64,000 bases of DNA, from NCBI GenBank assembly GCA_007858575.1, contig CP042279.1, forward strand, positions 4,094,501 through 4,158,500. Reading direction: 5' to 3'. Each line of letters opens with the position of its first letter. The stretch's first letter is position 1. The position numbers and the translations under genes were made by a program. The DNA comes from Streptomyces sp. WAC08241. GTDB lineage: Bacteria; Actinomycetota; Actinomycetes; Streptomycetales; Streptomycetaceae. Of the stretch, positions 1 to 9,426 are shown in pieces. Under the pieces are notes generated by a model. It had not been told where the DNA came from and searched no databases. It saw only the letters and a list, made by a program, of their open reading frames with translations.

Positions 1-79
1 CCAGGAAGAGCCCGGTGGCGATGTCGGAGATCCGCTGCTTCGTCTCGCGCTTCTTGCGCTCCCTGAGTCCCTCGGCCAT
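1..79 (-). CDS. TetR-family regulator, N-terminal 26 residues only
   Basis: Only the first 26 codons lie in the window (ATG at 79 reading leftwards; begins MAEGLRERKKRETKQRISDI). The basic stretch followed by 'RETKQRISDIATGLFL' is the usual opening of the TetR helix-turn-helix domain. It is transcribed away from an ABC drug exporter, the standard arrangement in which the repressor controls the transporter and itself. The ligand cannot be guessed. Confidence 0.75.
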   Translation of the reverse strand, partial: MAEGLRERKKRETKQRISDIATGLFL

Positions 80-90
80 GCCCCCATCCT

Positions 91-150
91 AGGCACCCTG
101 AAATCTTGCACCCTCATGATTTTTGGAGAGATTGCAATTTTGGGGTGCCT
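91..150. promoter_or_regulatory. Palindromic operator/promoter region between tetR and the ABC exporter
   Basis: This AT-rich divergent spacer contains an imperfect inverted repeat: AGGCACCC...TTGCA at 91-110 and TGCAA...GGGTGCCT at 133-150. It is the only extensive dyad in the gap and sits where a TetR-type operator is expected. The role is inferred from position and symmetry. Confidence 0.55.
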
Positions 151-166
151 CTGTTTTTCTGGGCGC

Positions 167-938
167 ATGCCCTCATCAGCACGGCCGGGCTCGCCCGGAC
201 CTTCATGACCAAGAGCGGTCCCGTGGAGGCCGTCCGCGGAATCGACCTGACCGTCCGGTCCGGCGAGATCGTCGGCCTCCTCGGCCCCAACGGCGCCGGC
301 AAGACGACCACCCTCCGGATGCTCACGACGCTCCTGCCGCCCACCGGCGGCGCCGCCACCGTCGCCGGGCACGACCTCGTGCGGGACCCCGCCGGCGTCC
401 GCCGTCGCATCGGGTACGTCGCCCAGTCCGGCGGCCTCGACCCCCAGGAGACCGTCCGCGCCGAACTCGTCCTGCAGGCCCGCCTGCACGGCATGGACTG
501 GACGGGCGCGGCGGCCCGCGCCGGGGAACTGGCGGCGGACCTCGGCCTCACCGACCTCCTCGACCGCCGGACCCCGGCGCTCTCCGGCGGCCAGCGCCGC
601 CGGCTCGACCTCGCCATGGGGCTCGTCCACCGCCCGGAGCTGCTCTTCCTCGACGAGCCGACGACCGGGCTCGACCCCGGCAGCCGCGCCGGCCTGTGGG
701 CGCTCGTGCGCCGCCTGCGCGACGAGCACGGCACCACCGTCGTCCTCACCACCCACTACCTCGACGAGGCCGACGCCCTCGCCGACCGGCTCGTGATCGT
801 GGACGGGGCGCGGTCGTCGCCGAGGACAGCCCCGCCGGACTCAAGGCCGCACACGGCGCGACCACCCTCCAGGAGGCCTTCCTCGCCGTCACCGGACGCG
901 GCCCCGCCCCCGCCGACCCCTCCCCCGCAGCCGTCTAG
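167..938 (+). CDS. ABC transporter ATP-binding protein, DrrA-type drug exporter subunit
   Basis: Nucleotide-binding subunit of a two-gene ABC-2 exporter. Visible: Walker A GPNGAGKTTT (about nt 282-311), Q-loop region YVAQSGGL, signature LSGGQRRRLDLAM (about nt 580-620), Walker B LLFLDEPTTGLDP and switch histidine LTTHYLDEADAL, all typical of the DrrA family. An apparent indel at about nt 806-815 shifts the frame, after which the C-terminus reads AVVAEDSPAGLKAAHG and ends at TAG 936-938. The start is unclear: ATG 167 fits the promoter position but needs one more base to enter the frame, while an in-frame TTG at 106 would translate through the operator and is unlikely. The permease begins 10 bp downstream. 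The substrate is unknown. Confidence 0.85.
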
Positions 939-948
939 GAGACCTCCG

Positions 949-1698
949 ATGCCCCTGCTCCACGACACGGCGCTGATCTTCGGCCGGTACGCCCGCCAGA
1001 CCCTGCGCTCCCCGTTCCAGATCCTCTTCGGCGTCCTGATGCCGCTGCTCTACCTGCTCTTCTTCGGGCCGCTGCTCACCGGCCTCCCGCTGGGCCGCGA
1101 GGGCGACTCCTGGCAGGTCCTCGTCCCCGGCCTGCTGCTCCAACTCGGCCTCTTCGGCGCCTCGTTCGCCGGGTTCTCGATCATCATGGAGAAGAACTGG
1201 GGCGTGCTCGACCGGATGCGGGCCACCCCGGTGAGCCGACTGGCGCTGCTGCTCGGCCGGGTGCTGCGGGACGCCGCGCTCTTCGTCTTCCAGGCGGTGC
1301 TGCTCGTCCTGGCGGCGCTGCCGATGGGCCTGAGGGCGCCGCTCCCGGGGGTCCTGATCGGCTTCGGCTTCGTGGCGCTGCTCTCGGTGGCCCTCGCCTC
1401 CCTCTCGTACGCCCTCGCCCTGAAGCTGCCGAGCCCGCAGGCGTTCGGTCCCGCCGTCAACACGCTCGCCCTGCCGATGATGCTGCTGTCGGCCTGATGC
1501 TGCCGATGGCCCTGGCCCCCGGCTGGCTCGACCTGCTCGCGCCTGATCCCGTTCCGCTACCTGGTGGACGCGGTCCGGGAGGCGTACACCGGCCACTACA
1601 CGACCCCGGCCGTGCTGTACGGGGTGCTCGTCGCCCTCGCCCTGGCGGCGCTCGCGGTGACGATCGGCACACGGACGTTCCGGAGCGCGGGCGCCTGA
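949..1698 (+). CDS. ABC-2 type permease, DrrB-like
   Basis: Membrane partner of the upstream ATPase. It starts at ATG 949, directly behind an AGGAG that overlaps the ATPase stop region. About six hydrophobic segments are visible (for example FGVLMPLLYLLFFGPLL, then VLVPGLLLQLGLFGASFAGF), with the ABC-2 motif EKNWGVLDRMRATPVSR between segments 2 and 3 and the family's C-terminal 'IPFRYLVDAVREAYTG'. Two apparent one-base losses, near 1491 and 1540, break the frame; restored, the protein has about 250 residues, normal for DrrB. It probably exports a hydrophobic drug or metabolite. Confidence 0.85.
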
Positions 1699-1711
1699 CT
1701 ACGCTGGCGCC

Positions 1712-2284
1712 ATGGTCAATCTGACGCGCATCTACACCCGTACCGGCGACAAGGGCACCACGGCGCTCGGCGACATGAGCCGCACCGCCAAGACGGATCT
1801 GCGGATCTCGGCCTACGCCGACGCCAACGAGGCGAACGCCGTGATCGGTACGGCGATCGCCCTCGGGAAGCTCGACGAGGAGGTCGTGAAGGTCCTGGTC
1901 CGCGTCCAGAACGACCTCTTCGACGTCGGCGCGGACCTCTCCACCCCCGTCGTGGAGGACTCCGCAGTACCCGCCGCTGCGGGTGGAGCAGTCCTACGTC
2001 GACAAGCTGGAGACCGACTGCGACCGCTTCCTGGAGGAACTGGAGAAGCTGCGCTCCTTCATCCTGCCGGGCGGCACGCCCGGGCGGCGCTGCTGCACCA
2101 GGCGTGCACGGTGGTCCGGCGGGCGGAGCGCTCCACCTGGGCGGCCCTGGAGGTGCACGGCGAGACGATGAACCCGCTGACCGCCACGTACCTCAACCGG
2201 CTATCGGACCTGCTCTTCATCCTCGAGCGCACGGCCAACAAGGAGGTCGGGGACGTGCTCTGGGTCCCGGGCGGGGACCGCTGA
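1712..2284 (+). CDS. ATP:cob(I)alamin adenosyltransferase, PduO type
   Basis: Transfers adenosine from ATP to cob(I)alamin to form coenzyme B12 in the cytoplasm. The N-terminal ATP-binding motif TRTGDKGTTALGD (residues 8-20), the LNRLSDLLFILER helix and the RTANKEVGDVLWVPGG end are diagnostic of the family. The frame is open throughout, but the centre (about nt 1963-2080) reads as nonsense. The +1/+2 alternative frame over that stretch gives the expected YVDKLETDCDRFLEELEKL, so two compensating indels flank it. Length (190 residues) is normal. It lies 13 bp after the permease, perhaps only by chance of order. Confidence 0.9.
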   Translation: MVNLTRIYTRTGDKGTTALGDMSRTAKTDLRISAYADANEANAVIGTAIALGKLDEEVVKVLVRVQNDLFDVGADLSTPVVEDSAVPAAAGGAVLRRQAGDRLRPLPGGTGEAALLHPAGRHARAALLHQACTVVRRAERSTWAALEVHGETMNPLTATYLNRLSDLLFILERTANKEVGDVLWVPGGDR

Positions 2285-2855
2285 GGCCTTCTCGGGGTCC
2301 TTCTCCGGGTCCTTCTCCAAGCCCTTCTCCGGGGCCTTCTTCGGCCAGATCGCGTAGCTGAGCGCGATCAGGCCGTGGATGCCGGCCGCCCGCCAGGCGA
2401 CGAGGATCCAGTTCCGCAGGCTCGGTGTCCCCGTCGTCGCCGACGTACCGGGCCGCCAGGAGCAGCAGGCCCGAGGCGACGGCGGCGGCGGTCACCGAGC
2501 GAGCCAGACCGCCCCTCGTGGCGGGCGCGGGCCATGCCGTACCGCGGCGGCCCGACGGGCGGCGGGCGCCGCCGAGGCGGTGGGCGGCGTGGCCGTCGAG
2601 CCACTTCACGGTCCGGTGGCCGTGGCCGACGGTGTAGCCGATGTAGAGCGCGGCGAGGCCGTGCCGCCAGTCGGGCTCGGCGCCGTTCTTGAGGTCGACC
2701 GCGGTGACGACGAGGAGCAGGACCTCCAGGAGCGGTTCGCACAGGAGCAGGGCCAGGCCCGTCCGGGGCATCTTCAACAGGTAGCGGACGGCGAGACCGG
2801 CGGCCAGCAGGACCCAGAAGCCGACCTCGCAGACGACGATCAGCGTGACGATCAC
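2201..2855 (-). CDS. Conserved small integral membrane protein of unknown function
   Basis: Not recognised as a named family. It starts at GTG 2855 with a GGGG-rich ribosome site; the first 60 residues are strongly hydrophobic (IVTLIVVCEVGFWVLLAAG, then TGLALLLCEPLLEVLLLVVT), and further membrane segments follow (ALYIGYTVGHGHRTVKWLDG; ASGLLLLAARYVGDD; LRNWILVAWRAAGIHGLIAL). Two indels, near 2560 and 2430, must be corrected. The C-terminus is a lysine/glutamate/proline tract of EKDPEK repeats. As read, the stop lies inside the convergent adenosyltransferase gene (overlap about 80 nt), so the true end may be nearer 2281. Confidence 0.6.
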
Positions 2856-2991
2856 GGGGTTCCCCTTTCGGTTCCCCCTCAGCGTCCCCCGGGACCGGAC
2901 GCGGTTCGTCGTCGCCGATGACGAATCCCGTCTCCATCGTTCGACGGAGGCGCGGATCGGCCCGGACGAGGAGGCCGGAGCGGGAGCGGGC

Positions 2992-4198
2992 GTGTTGGAT
3001 GAGTACGTGACGCTCCCCCGCCCGCACCGCTTCGACCTGCTCATGGGCTCCCTGGGCCTCGCCTGCGGGCTGCTCCTGTGGTCCTTCGGCCTCTACACGA
3101 CGGGCGACTGCCTCCTCGACCAGCGGTGGGCGCCGCTGGTCCCGCTCGCGGCGACGGCCGGGGCGGAGGTGGTGCGCCGGACGCTGCCGCGGACGGCGCT
3201 GGCCGTCGCCACGGCCGCGATCGTCGCCGACCAGTTCACCCACGGGAACCTGGTCACGATCCTGATGTTCACGGACGTGGTCTACGCGGCCGTCGTGTAC
3301 GGGAATCCCGCCTCCGCACGCCGGATCCCGTACTCGACGGGGCTGGTCACGGTCGCGGTGACGGCCGGCTTCCTCCTCTGGTGGCAGAACGCGATCGCCC
3401 TGGTCGTCGGGGTGCTCACGGGCATGGTCTCTTCATGCCCGCCCTGACGGGCGCCGCCGTGCGCAACCACCGGGAGGCGGCGGAGGCCGCCCGGCTGCGG
3501 GCCGAACAGACGGCGCTGCTCGCCGAGATGGACCGGACGCAGGCGGTGGTGGCGGAGCGGGCCCGGATGGCGCGGGAGCTGCACGACGTGGTCGCCAACC
3601 ACCTGTCCGCGATCGCGATCCACTCGACGGCCGCGCTCTCGCTCGACGAGCCGGACACGACCCGGCGGGCCCTGACGGTCATCCGGGAGAACAGCGTGGC
3701 GGGCCTGTCGGAGATGCGCCGGCTCATCGGGCTGCTGCGGGAGGGCGGCGAGGACGCGGAGCCGGCGGCCGCGCCGACGCTGGCCGGTCTGGACGCGCTG
3801 CTCGCCCGGGCCGGGGCGAACGGCGGGCCGAGCGGGCTGTCCTTCGTGCTCGACGACACCCGGGAGGAGGAGCGGGGCTCCCCGTACCGGTGGAGCTGGC
3901 GGCGTACCGGATCGTGCAGGAGTCGCTGACGAACGCGCTCAAGCACGCGGCGCCCGGCGAGGTCCGGGTGCTCCTCGTCCGAGCCGGGCTCCCTCGCGGT
4001 CGAGGTGACCAGTCCGTACGGGGAGCGCCTGGGCCGACCGCGCCCGGCTCGGGGGCGGGCCTGGTGGGGATGCGGGAGCGGACGGCCCTGCTCGGCGGGG
4101 CCTTCGAGGCGGGTCCGGCGACGGACGACGACGGCCGGAGACGGTGGCGGGTGCGGGCGGAACTGCCCGTGGACATGAGCGACGAGGAGCGGGCATGA
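2992..4198 (+). CDS. Sensor histidine kinase, DesK/NarX-like (HisKA_3)
   Basis: Membrane sensor kinase of a two-component system. It starts at GTG 2992, in frame and near a GGGAG. About four transmembrane segments occupy the N-terminal 140 residues, then the HisKA_3 helix with the phosphorylated histidine in RMARELHDVVANHLSAIAIH (about nt 3565-3625), and an HATPase_c domain (AAYRIVQESLTNALKHA; GSGAGLVGMRERTALLGG). Three apparent indels (near 3430, 3890 and 3985) split it; whole, it has about 400 residues. It ends in DEERA* inside a short tandem duplication, and the response regulator follows after 31 bp. The signal is unknown. Confidence 0.85.
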
Positions 4199-4243
4199 CG
4201 GTGCGGGTAGCGGTCACCGGGGAGCGGGCATGACGGTGCGGGT
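4186..4243 (+). repeat. 35-bp-period tandem duplication at the kinase/regulator junction
   Basis: A 23-base string beginning ggagcgggcatgacggtgcg occurs exactly at 4186-4208 and again at 4221-4243 (period 35). Each copy carries a ribosome site and an ATG. The first ATG (4195) runs only 13 codons before a TGA; the second (4230) starts the response regulator. It may be a real duplication of the translation start or an assembly artefact. Confidence 0.8.
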
Positions 4244-4882
4244 GGTGGTCGCCGAGGACCAGAGCGCGGTACGGGCGGGCCTGGTGCTCATCCTGGGCAG
4301 CGCGCCGGACGTCGAGGTGGTCGGGGAGGCGGCCGACGGGGAGCGGGCGGTGGAGCTGGCGCGCGCACTGCGCCCCGATCTGGTCCTGATGGACGTGCAG
4401 ATGCCCCGGATGGACGGGGTGACGGCGACCGGGATCGTGGTCGCGGAGGGCCTCGCTGACGTGCTCGTCCTGACCACCTTCGACCTGGACGCCTACGTCT
4501 TCGGGGCGCTGCGGGCGGGGGCGGCGGGCTTCCTCCTGAAGAACGCGGAGGCCCGGGAGCTGATCGAGGCGGTGCGGACGGTGGCGCGCGGCGAGGGGCT
4601 GATCGCCCCGGCGGTGACGCGCCGGCTCATCGCGGAGTTCGCCGCGTCCGGGCGGCCCGCCGGGCCGGGCGGGGAACGGACCCCGCCGTCCTGGACGCCC
4701 TGACGCCCCGGGAACGGGAGGTCCTCTCGGCGCTCGGCCGGGGCCTGTCGAACGCGGAGATCGCGGTACGGCTCGACATGGCGGAGGCGACGGTGAAGAC
4801 GCACGTCAGCAAGGTGCTGGGGAAGCTGAAACTGCGCAGCCGGGTCCAAGCGGCGGTGCTCGCACAGGAGTTGGGGGTGTAG
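4230..4882 (+). CDS. Response regulator, NarL/LuxR family
   Basis: Partner of the preceding histidine kinase. The receiver domain (residues 1-120) has the acidic pair AEDQ, the phospho-acceptor aspartate in DLVLMDVQMPRMDG, the TTFD switch threonine region and the KNA lysine. A C-terminal LuxR helix-turn-helix follows: LTPREREVLSALGRGLSNAE and ATVKTHVSKVLGKLKLRSR. One indel near 4665-4690 puts the two domains in different frames. It ends at TAG 4880-4882, only 17 bp before the chitinase regulatory repeats. Similar kinase/regulator pairs lie beside chitinase genes in Streptomyces, so a role in chitinase control is possible but not shown. Confidence 0.88.
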
Positions 4883-4898
4883 GAGCAGCCACCGACGT

Positions 4899-4940
4899 TG
4901 GTCTGGACCTCTTGACGATTGGTCCAGACCTTCCTACGCT
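4899..4940 (+). promoter_or_regulatory. Chitinase promoter with two 12-bp DasR-like repeats
   Basis: Two near-palindromic 12-mers, TGGTCTGGACCT (4899-4910) and TGGTCCAGACCT (4920-4931), stand in direct orientation 21 bp apart. Streptomyces chitinase promoters are known for paired 12-bp repeats of this kind, bound by the GlcNAc-responsive GntR regulator DasR (consensus near TGGTCTAGACCA). A good -35 (TTGACG, 4912-4917) lies between them and a -10 (TACGCT, 4935-4940) follows after a 17-bp spacer, so repeat 2 sits inside the core promoter. Confidence 0.85.
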
Positions 4941-5000
4941 CGCGGGGCGCGCGCATCTTCACGGACCACCCCCACCCCGTCCGCAACTTGAGGAGCACCG

Positions 5001-6846
5001 TTGAGCACTCAAGCACCGACGCGCAGAGCAGGGTTCAGACACCGGGCCGCTGCCGGTCTGACTGCCCTCGTGCTGCCGCTGGCCGCCATGGTCGGCCTCG
5101 CCACCCCCGCCGAAGCGGCCACCTCGGCCACGGCCACCTACACCAAGACCCAGGACTGGGGCACCGGCTTCGGTGCCAACTGGACGGTCAAGAACACCGG
5201 CACCACCACCCTGACCTCCTGGACCGTCGAGTGGGACTACCCCGCCGGCACCTCGGTCACCTCCGCGTGGGACGCCTCCGTCACCAGCTCCGGCACCCAC
5301 TGGACCGCCAAGAACGTCGGCTGGAACGGCACCTCGCCCCCGGCGCCTCGGTCTCCTTCGGCTACAACGGCGCGGGCCCCGGCGCGCCCAGTGGCTGCAA
5401 GATCAACGGCGCCCCGTGCGACGGCTCCACCCAGCCGGGCGACAACCCGCCCTCCGCCCCCGGCACCCCGGTCGCCTCGAACGTCACCAACACCTCGGTG
5501 AAGCTCACCTGGACCGCGGCCACCGACGACAAGGGCGTCAAGAACTACGACGTGCTGCGCAACGGCACGAAGGTCGCCACCACCACGGGCCTCACCCACA
5601 CCGACACGGGCCTGACCGCCGGCACCGACTACAGCTACACGGTCGTCGCCCGCGACACCATCGACCAGACTGGCCCCGCCGGCGGCCCCGTCCAGGTCCG
5701 CACCACCGGCGGCCCGGACGTTCCGCCGCCGCCGAACGCGGTCAAGCTGGGCTACTTCACCAACTGGGGCGTCTACGGGCGCAACTACCACGTGAAGAAC
5801 ATCGTGACCTCGGGCTCCGCGTCCAAGATCACCCACATCAACTACGCCTTCGGCAACGTCCAGGGCGGCAAGTGCACCATCGGCGACTCCTACGCCGACT
5901 ACGACAAGGCCTACACCGCCGACCAGTCGGTCGACGGCGTCGCCGACACCTGGGACCAGCGCTGCGCGGCAACTTCAACCAGCTCCGGAAGCTGAAGAAG
6001 GCCTACCCGCACATCAAGGTCCTGTGGTCCTTCGGCGGCTGGACCTGGTCCGGCGGCTTCGGCCAGGCCGCGCAGAACCCGGCCGCCTTCGCCCAGTCCT
6101 GCTACGACCTGGTCGAGGACCCGCGCTGGGCCGACGTCTTCGACGGCATCGACCTGGACTGGGAGTACCCCAACGCCTGCGGCCTGACCTGTGACACCAG
6201 CGGCCCGGCGGCCTTCAAGAACCTGATGCAGGCCGTGCGCGCCAAGTTCGGCTCCGGCAACCTGGTCACCGCGGCCGTCACGGCCGACGCCTCCTCCGGC
6301 GGTAAGATCGACGCCGCCGACTACGGCGGCGCCGCCCCGTACTACGACTGGCTCAACGTCATGACGTACGACTTCTTCGGCGCCTGGGACGCTAAGGGCC
6401 CGACCGCCCCGCACTCCCCGCTGACCTCGTACGCCGGCATCCCGCAGGCGGGCTTCAACTCCGCCGAGGCGATCGCCAAGTTCAAGGCGAAGGGCGTCCC
6501 CGCCTCCAAGCTGCTGCTCGGCATCGGCTTCTACGGACGCGGCTGGACTGGCGTCACCCAGTCCGCCCCCGGCGGCACGGCCACCGGCGCGGCCCCCGGC
6601 ACGTACGAGGCGGGCATCGAGGACTACAAGGTCCTCAAGAACACCTGCCCGGCCACCGGCACCATCGCCGGCACCGCCTACGCCCACTGCGGCACCAACT
6701 GGTGGAGCTACGACACCCCGGCCACGGTCACGTCCAAGATGTCCTGGGCCAAGAGCCAGGGCCTGGGCGGCGCCTTCTTCTGGGAGTTCAGCGGCGACAC
6801 CACCAACGGCGAGCTGGTCGGCGCGATCAACAGCGGCCTGAGCTAG
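5001..6846 (+). CDS. Secreted GH18 chitinase with CBM2 and fibronectin III domains
   Basis: Hydrolyses chitin outside the cell. It starts at TTG 5001, behind GAGGAG. A Sec-type signal peptide (RRAGFRHRAAAGL, hydrophobic core, cleavage near TPAEA-ATS) is followed by a CBM2-like cellulose/chitin-binding domain (about residues 41-135), a fibronectin III domain (about 150-240, SVKLTWTAATDDKGVKNYDV) and a GH18 barrel. The catalytic motif DGIDLDWEYP is at about nt 6142-6171, with the catalytic Glu present. The product-side motif VMTYDFFGAWD is also intact. Two one-base losses (about 5335 in ACC(C)TCG, and 5965) break the frame. Whole length is about 615 residues, as in Streptomyces ChiC/ChiA-type enzymes. 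Confidence 0.93.
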
Positions 6847-6860
6847 CCCGTACGGGAACG

Positions 6861-6900
6861 AAGGAGCGGGGACGGCGCAGCACGCCGTCCCCCGCTTCCG
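6861..6900. terminator. Bidirectional terminator between chitinase and the DUF2550 gene
   Basis: GCGGGGACGGCG (6866-6877) pairs with CGCCGTCCCCCGC (6883-6895) with one bulged C and a five-base loop. The hairpin lies 19 bp after the chitinase stop and 14 bp before the stop of the convergent DUF2550 gene, so it can serve both. Confidence 0.75.
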
Positions 6901-6913
6901 TCGTCGTACGGAC

Positions 6914-7367
6914 CTACGCGACGTTCACCCTCTGCCCCGGAGGCGCCGCCTCCAGCCAGGCCATGAAGCCCGTCCGGGCGTCCTCGCTCATCGCGAGCTC
7001 CAGACGGACGCCCTCGTACATGCAGGGCTGGATCACCGCGTCCGAGAGCAGCGCGAGCTCCTCCTCGCCCGCCGGCATCCGGCGCTCCAGGGCCACGATG
7101 GAGGAGCGCTCCAGGACCCGGCGCGGGCGGGGCGCGTACGAGAAGACCCGGAACCAGGCGATCTCGTCACCGCTGTAGCGGGCGACGCCGTACACCCAGC
7201 CCTTGCCGGCCTGATCCGGTTCGTCGGGGACGTTCCAGCGCAGGGAACAGTCGAACGTCCCCCCGGCCTTTCTGGATCAGTCTCCGGCGCAAGCCGAAGA
7301 CGAAGAGCCCGATCACCACCAGTGCGACGACCAGGCCGCACACGAGCAGAGCGAGGAACATCTTCAC
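6914..7367 (-). CDS. DUF2550 family membrane-anchored protein
   Basis: Function unknown; a conserved actinobacterial neighbour of the ATP synthase operon. It starts at GTG 7367 (KMFLALLVCGLVVALVVIGL), giving one N-terminal transmembrane helix followed by a basic RRR and a soluble domain containing WNVPDEPDQAGKGWVYGVAR, YSGDEIAWFRVFSYAPRPRR and a conserved RRVLERSSIVALERR. One indel near 7265 separates the helix from the soluble part. About 150 residues, normal for the family. It ends at TAG 6914-6916. Confidence 0.8.
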
Positions 7368-7434
7368 CGACCTCCTCGCTGCGTCCCGTAGCCGGACCAG
7401 CCGGCCGAACCGAATACCACCTGCACCTGCATCG

Positions 7435-7483
7435 CCTCAGCCGCGGCACGGTCTGGAAAATTCCAGCCGTGCCGCGGCTGAGG
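7435..7483 (-). terminator. Strong terminator of the ATP synthase operon
   Basis: A 17-bp perfect stem (CCTCAGCCGCGGCACGG at 7435-7451 against CCGTGCCGCGGCTGAGG at 7467-7483) is topped by a further 6-bp stem CTGGAA/TTCCAG with a two-base loop. It lies 21 bp beyond the atpC stop. It lacks a clear T tract, as is common in Streptomyces. Confidence 0.85.
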
Positions 7484-7503
7484 GCACTACTCCGCGCGGA
7501 CCG

Positions 7504-7880
7504 TCAGCGGACTGCTACCGCGCGCAGCCGGACGTCGGCGCGCGCCGCTCGGCGGCGGCGTCGGAGTCCGACTTGGCGCGCTCGAGCGCGCGCTCGGCGC
7601 GCTGGGCGTCGATCTCGTCCGCCAGCTCGCAGACCTCCGCGAGCAGGGACAGCTTGTCGTCGGCGAACGAGATGAATCCGCCGTGGACGGCGGCGACGAC
7701 GGTCTCGCCCTCGCTCGTACGGATGGTCACCGGGCCCGACTCCAGCACACCGAGCAGCGGCTGGTGGCCGGGCATGACGCCGATGTCGCCGGAGGTGGTA
7801 CGCGCGATGACCAGGGTGGCCTCGCCGGACCAGACACTCCGGTCCGCGGCGACCAGCTCGACGTGCAGCTCAGCAGCCAA
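7504..7880 (-). CDS. atpC: ATP synthase F1 epsilon subunit
   Basis: Central-stalk subunit that couples rotation to catalysis and restrains ATP hydrolysis. The beta-sandwich domain is clear (AELHVELVAADRSVWSGEAT, GDIGVMPGHQPLLGVLESGP, VAAVHGGFISFADDKLSLLA), followed by the two-helix C-terminal region. A one-base surplus near 7540 changes the last residues. Corrected, the protein ends ADVRLRAVAVR with TGA at 7504-7506, about 125 residues. It is the last gene of the atp operon and is followed by a strong hairpin. Confidence 0.93.
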
Positions 7881-7987
7881 GGGTGGCTCTCGGTCACCAC
7901 CCGGCGGTCGTGCCGGGTGTTGGGGTTGATTCTAGGGGCGTGGAGAGGGGGCGGGACGGATCCCGCCCCCTGAGGCGAGCGCGGGGC

Positions 7988-9426
7988 TCAGGAGACGCCG
8001 AGCTCCTTGGCGTTCTTCTTGAGGTCCTCGAGACCACCACACATGAAGAAGGCCTGCTCCGGGAAGTGGTCGAACTCACCGTCGCAGATCGCGTTGAACG
8101 CGGCGATCGACTCGTCGAGCGGAACGTCCGAACCGTCCACACCGGTGAACTGCTTGGCGGCGTGGGTGTTCTGCGACAGGAAGCGCTCGACGCGGCGCGC
8201 GCGGTGGACGACGAGCTTGTCCTCCTCGCTGAGCTCGTCGATGCCGAGGATCGCGATGATGTCCTGGAGGTCCTTGTACTTCTGCAGGATCCCCTTGACG
8301 CGCGTGGCGGCGTCGTAGTGCTCCTGCGCGATGTAGCGCGGGTCCAGGATCCGGGACGTGGAGTCCAGCGGGTCCACGGCCGGGTAGATGCCCTTCTCGG
8401 AGATCGGACGGGAGAGAACCGTCGTCGCGTCGAGGTGGGCGAAGGTGGTCGCCGGCGCCGGGTCGGTGAGGTCGTCGGCGGGGACGTAGATCGCCTGCAT
8501 CGAGGTGATCGAGTGACCACGGGTCGAGGTGATGCGCTCCTGGAGGAGACCCATCTCGTCGGCCAGGTTCGGCTGGTAGCCCACCGCGGAGGGCATGCGG
8601 CCGAGCAGGGTCGACACCTCGGAACCGGCCTGGGTGAAGCGGAAGATGTTGTCGATGAAGAACAGCACGTCCTGCTTCTGCACATCGCGGAAGTACTCCG
8701 CCATGGTCAGACCTGCGAGGGCGACGCGCAGACGGGTGCCCGGGGCTCGTCCATCTGGCCGAAGACCAGGGCGGTCTTGTCCAGAACGCCGGACTCCTCC
8801 ATCTCCGCGATGAGGTCGTTGCCCTCACGCGTGCGCTCGCCGACGCCGGCGAACACGGAAACGCCCTCGTGCAGCTTGGCCACACGCATGATCATTTCCT
8901 GGATCAGAACGGTCTTGCCGACACCGGCGCCACCGAACAGACCGATCTTTCCACCCTTGACGTACGGGGTGAGGAGGTCGACGACCTTCAGGCCGGTCTC
9001 GAACATCTCGGTCTTCGACTCGAGGTCCGCGAACGCCGGGGCCTTGCGGTGGATGGACCAGCGCTCGCCGACCTCGGACTCGGCCTCGGGCTCGTTCAGG
9101 ATCTGACCCAGCGTGTTGAACACGCGGCCCTTGGTGACGTCGCCGACGGGCACGGTGATGCCGTCGCCGGTGTCCACCACGGGGCCTGGCGGACCAGACC
9201 GTCGGTGGGCTGCATCGAGATGGTGCGGACGATGCCCTCGCCGAGGTGCTGCGCGACCTCGAGGGTCAGCGTCTTGAGCTTGCCCTCCTCGGCCGGGTCG
9301 GCGACCTCGACGTGCAGGGCGTTGTAGATCTCCGGCATCGCGTCGACGGGGAACTCCACGTCGACGACCGGGCCGATGACCCGGGCGACGCGGCGTGGCG
9401 GCGGCCGTCTCAACAGTGGTCGTCAT
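7988..9426 (-). CDS. atpD: ATP synthase F1 beta subunit
   Basis: Catalytic subunit. Walker A GGAGVGKT, catalytic glutamate in VGERTREGNDL, DNIFRFTQAGSEVS and the PSAVGYQPNLADEMG segment are all present. It starts at ATG 9426, sharing one base with the atpG stop (TAATG), which suggests coupled translation. Three apparent indels (near 9400, 9183 and 8738; for example CCGCCGGG read as CCCCGGG) break an otherwise normal ~480-residue protein. An essential gene cannot carry these, so they are best taken as sequence errors. Confidence 0.95.

Noticed and set aside
106..166. TTG start at 106 extending the ABC ATPase by about 20 residues
   Set aside because: The extension would translate through the palindromic operator, has no Shine-Dalgarno site, and its residues are not like the family's N-terminus.
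7989..9106. Long plus-strand frames over atpD, atpG and atpA
   Set aside because: They are antisense shadows of GC-rich coding DNA; the minus-strand proteins are unmistakable.
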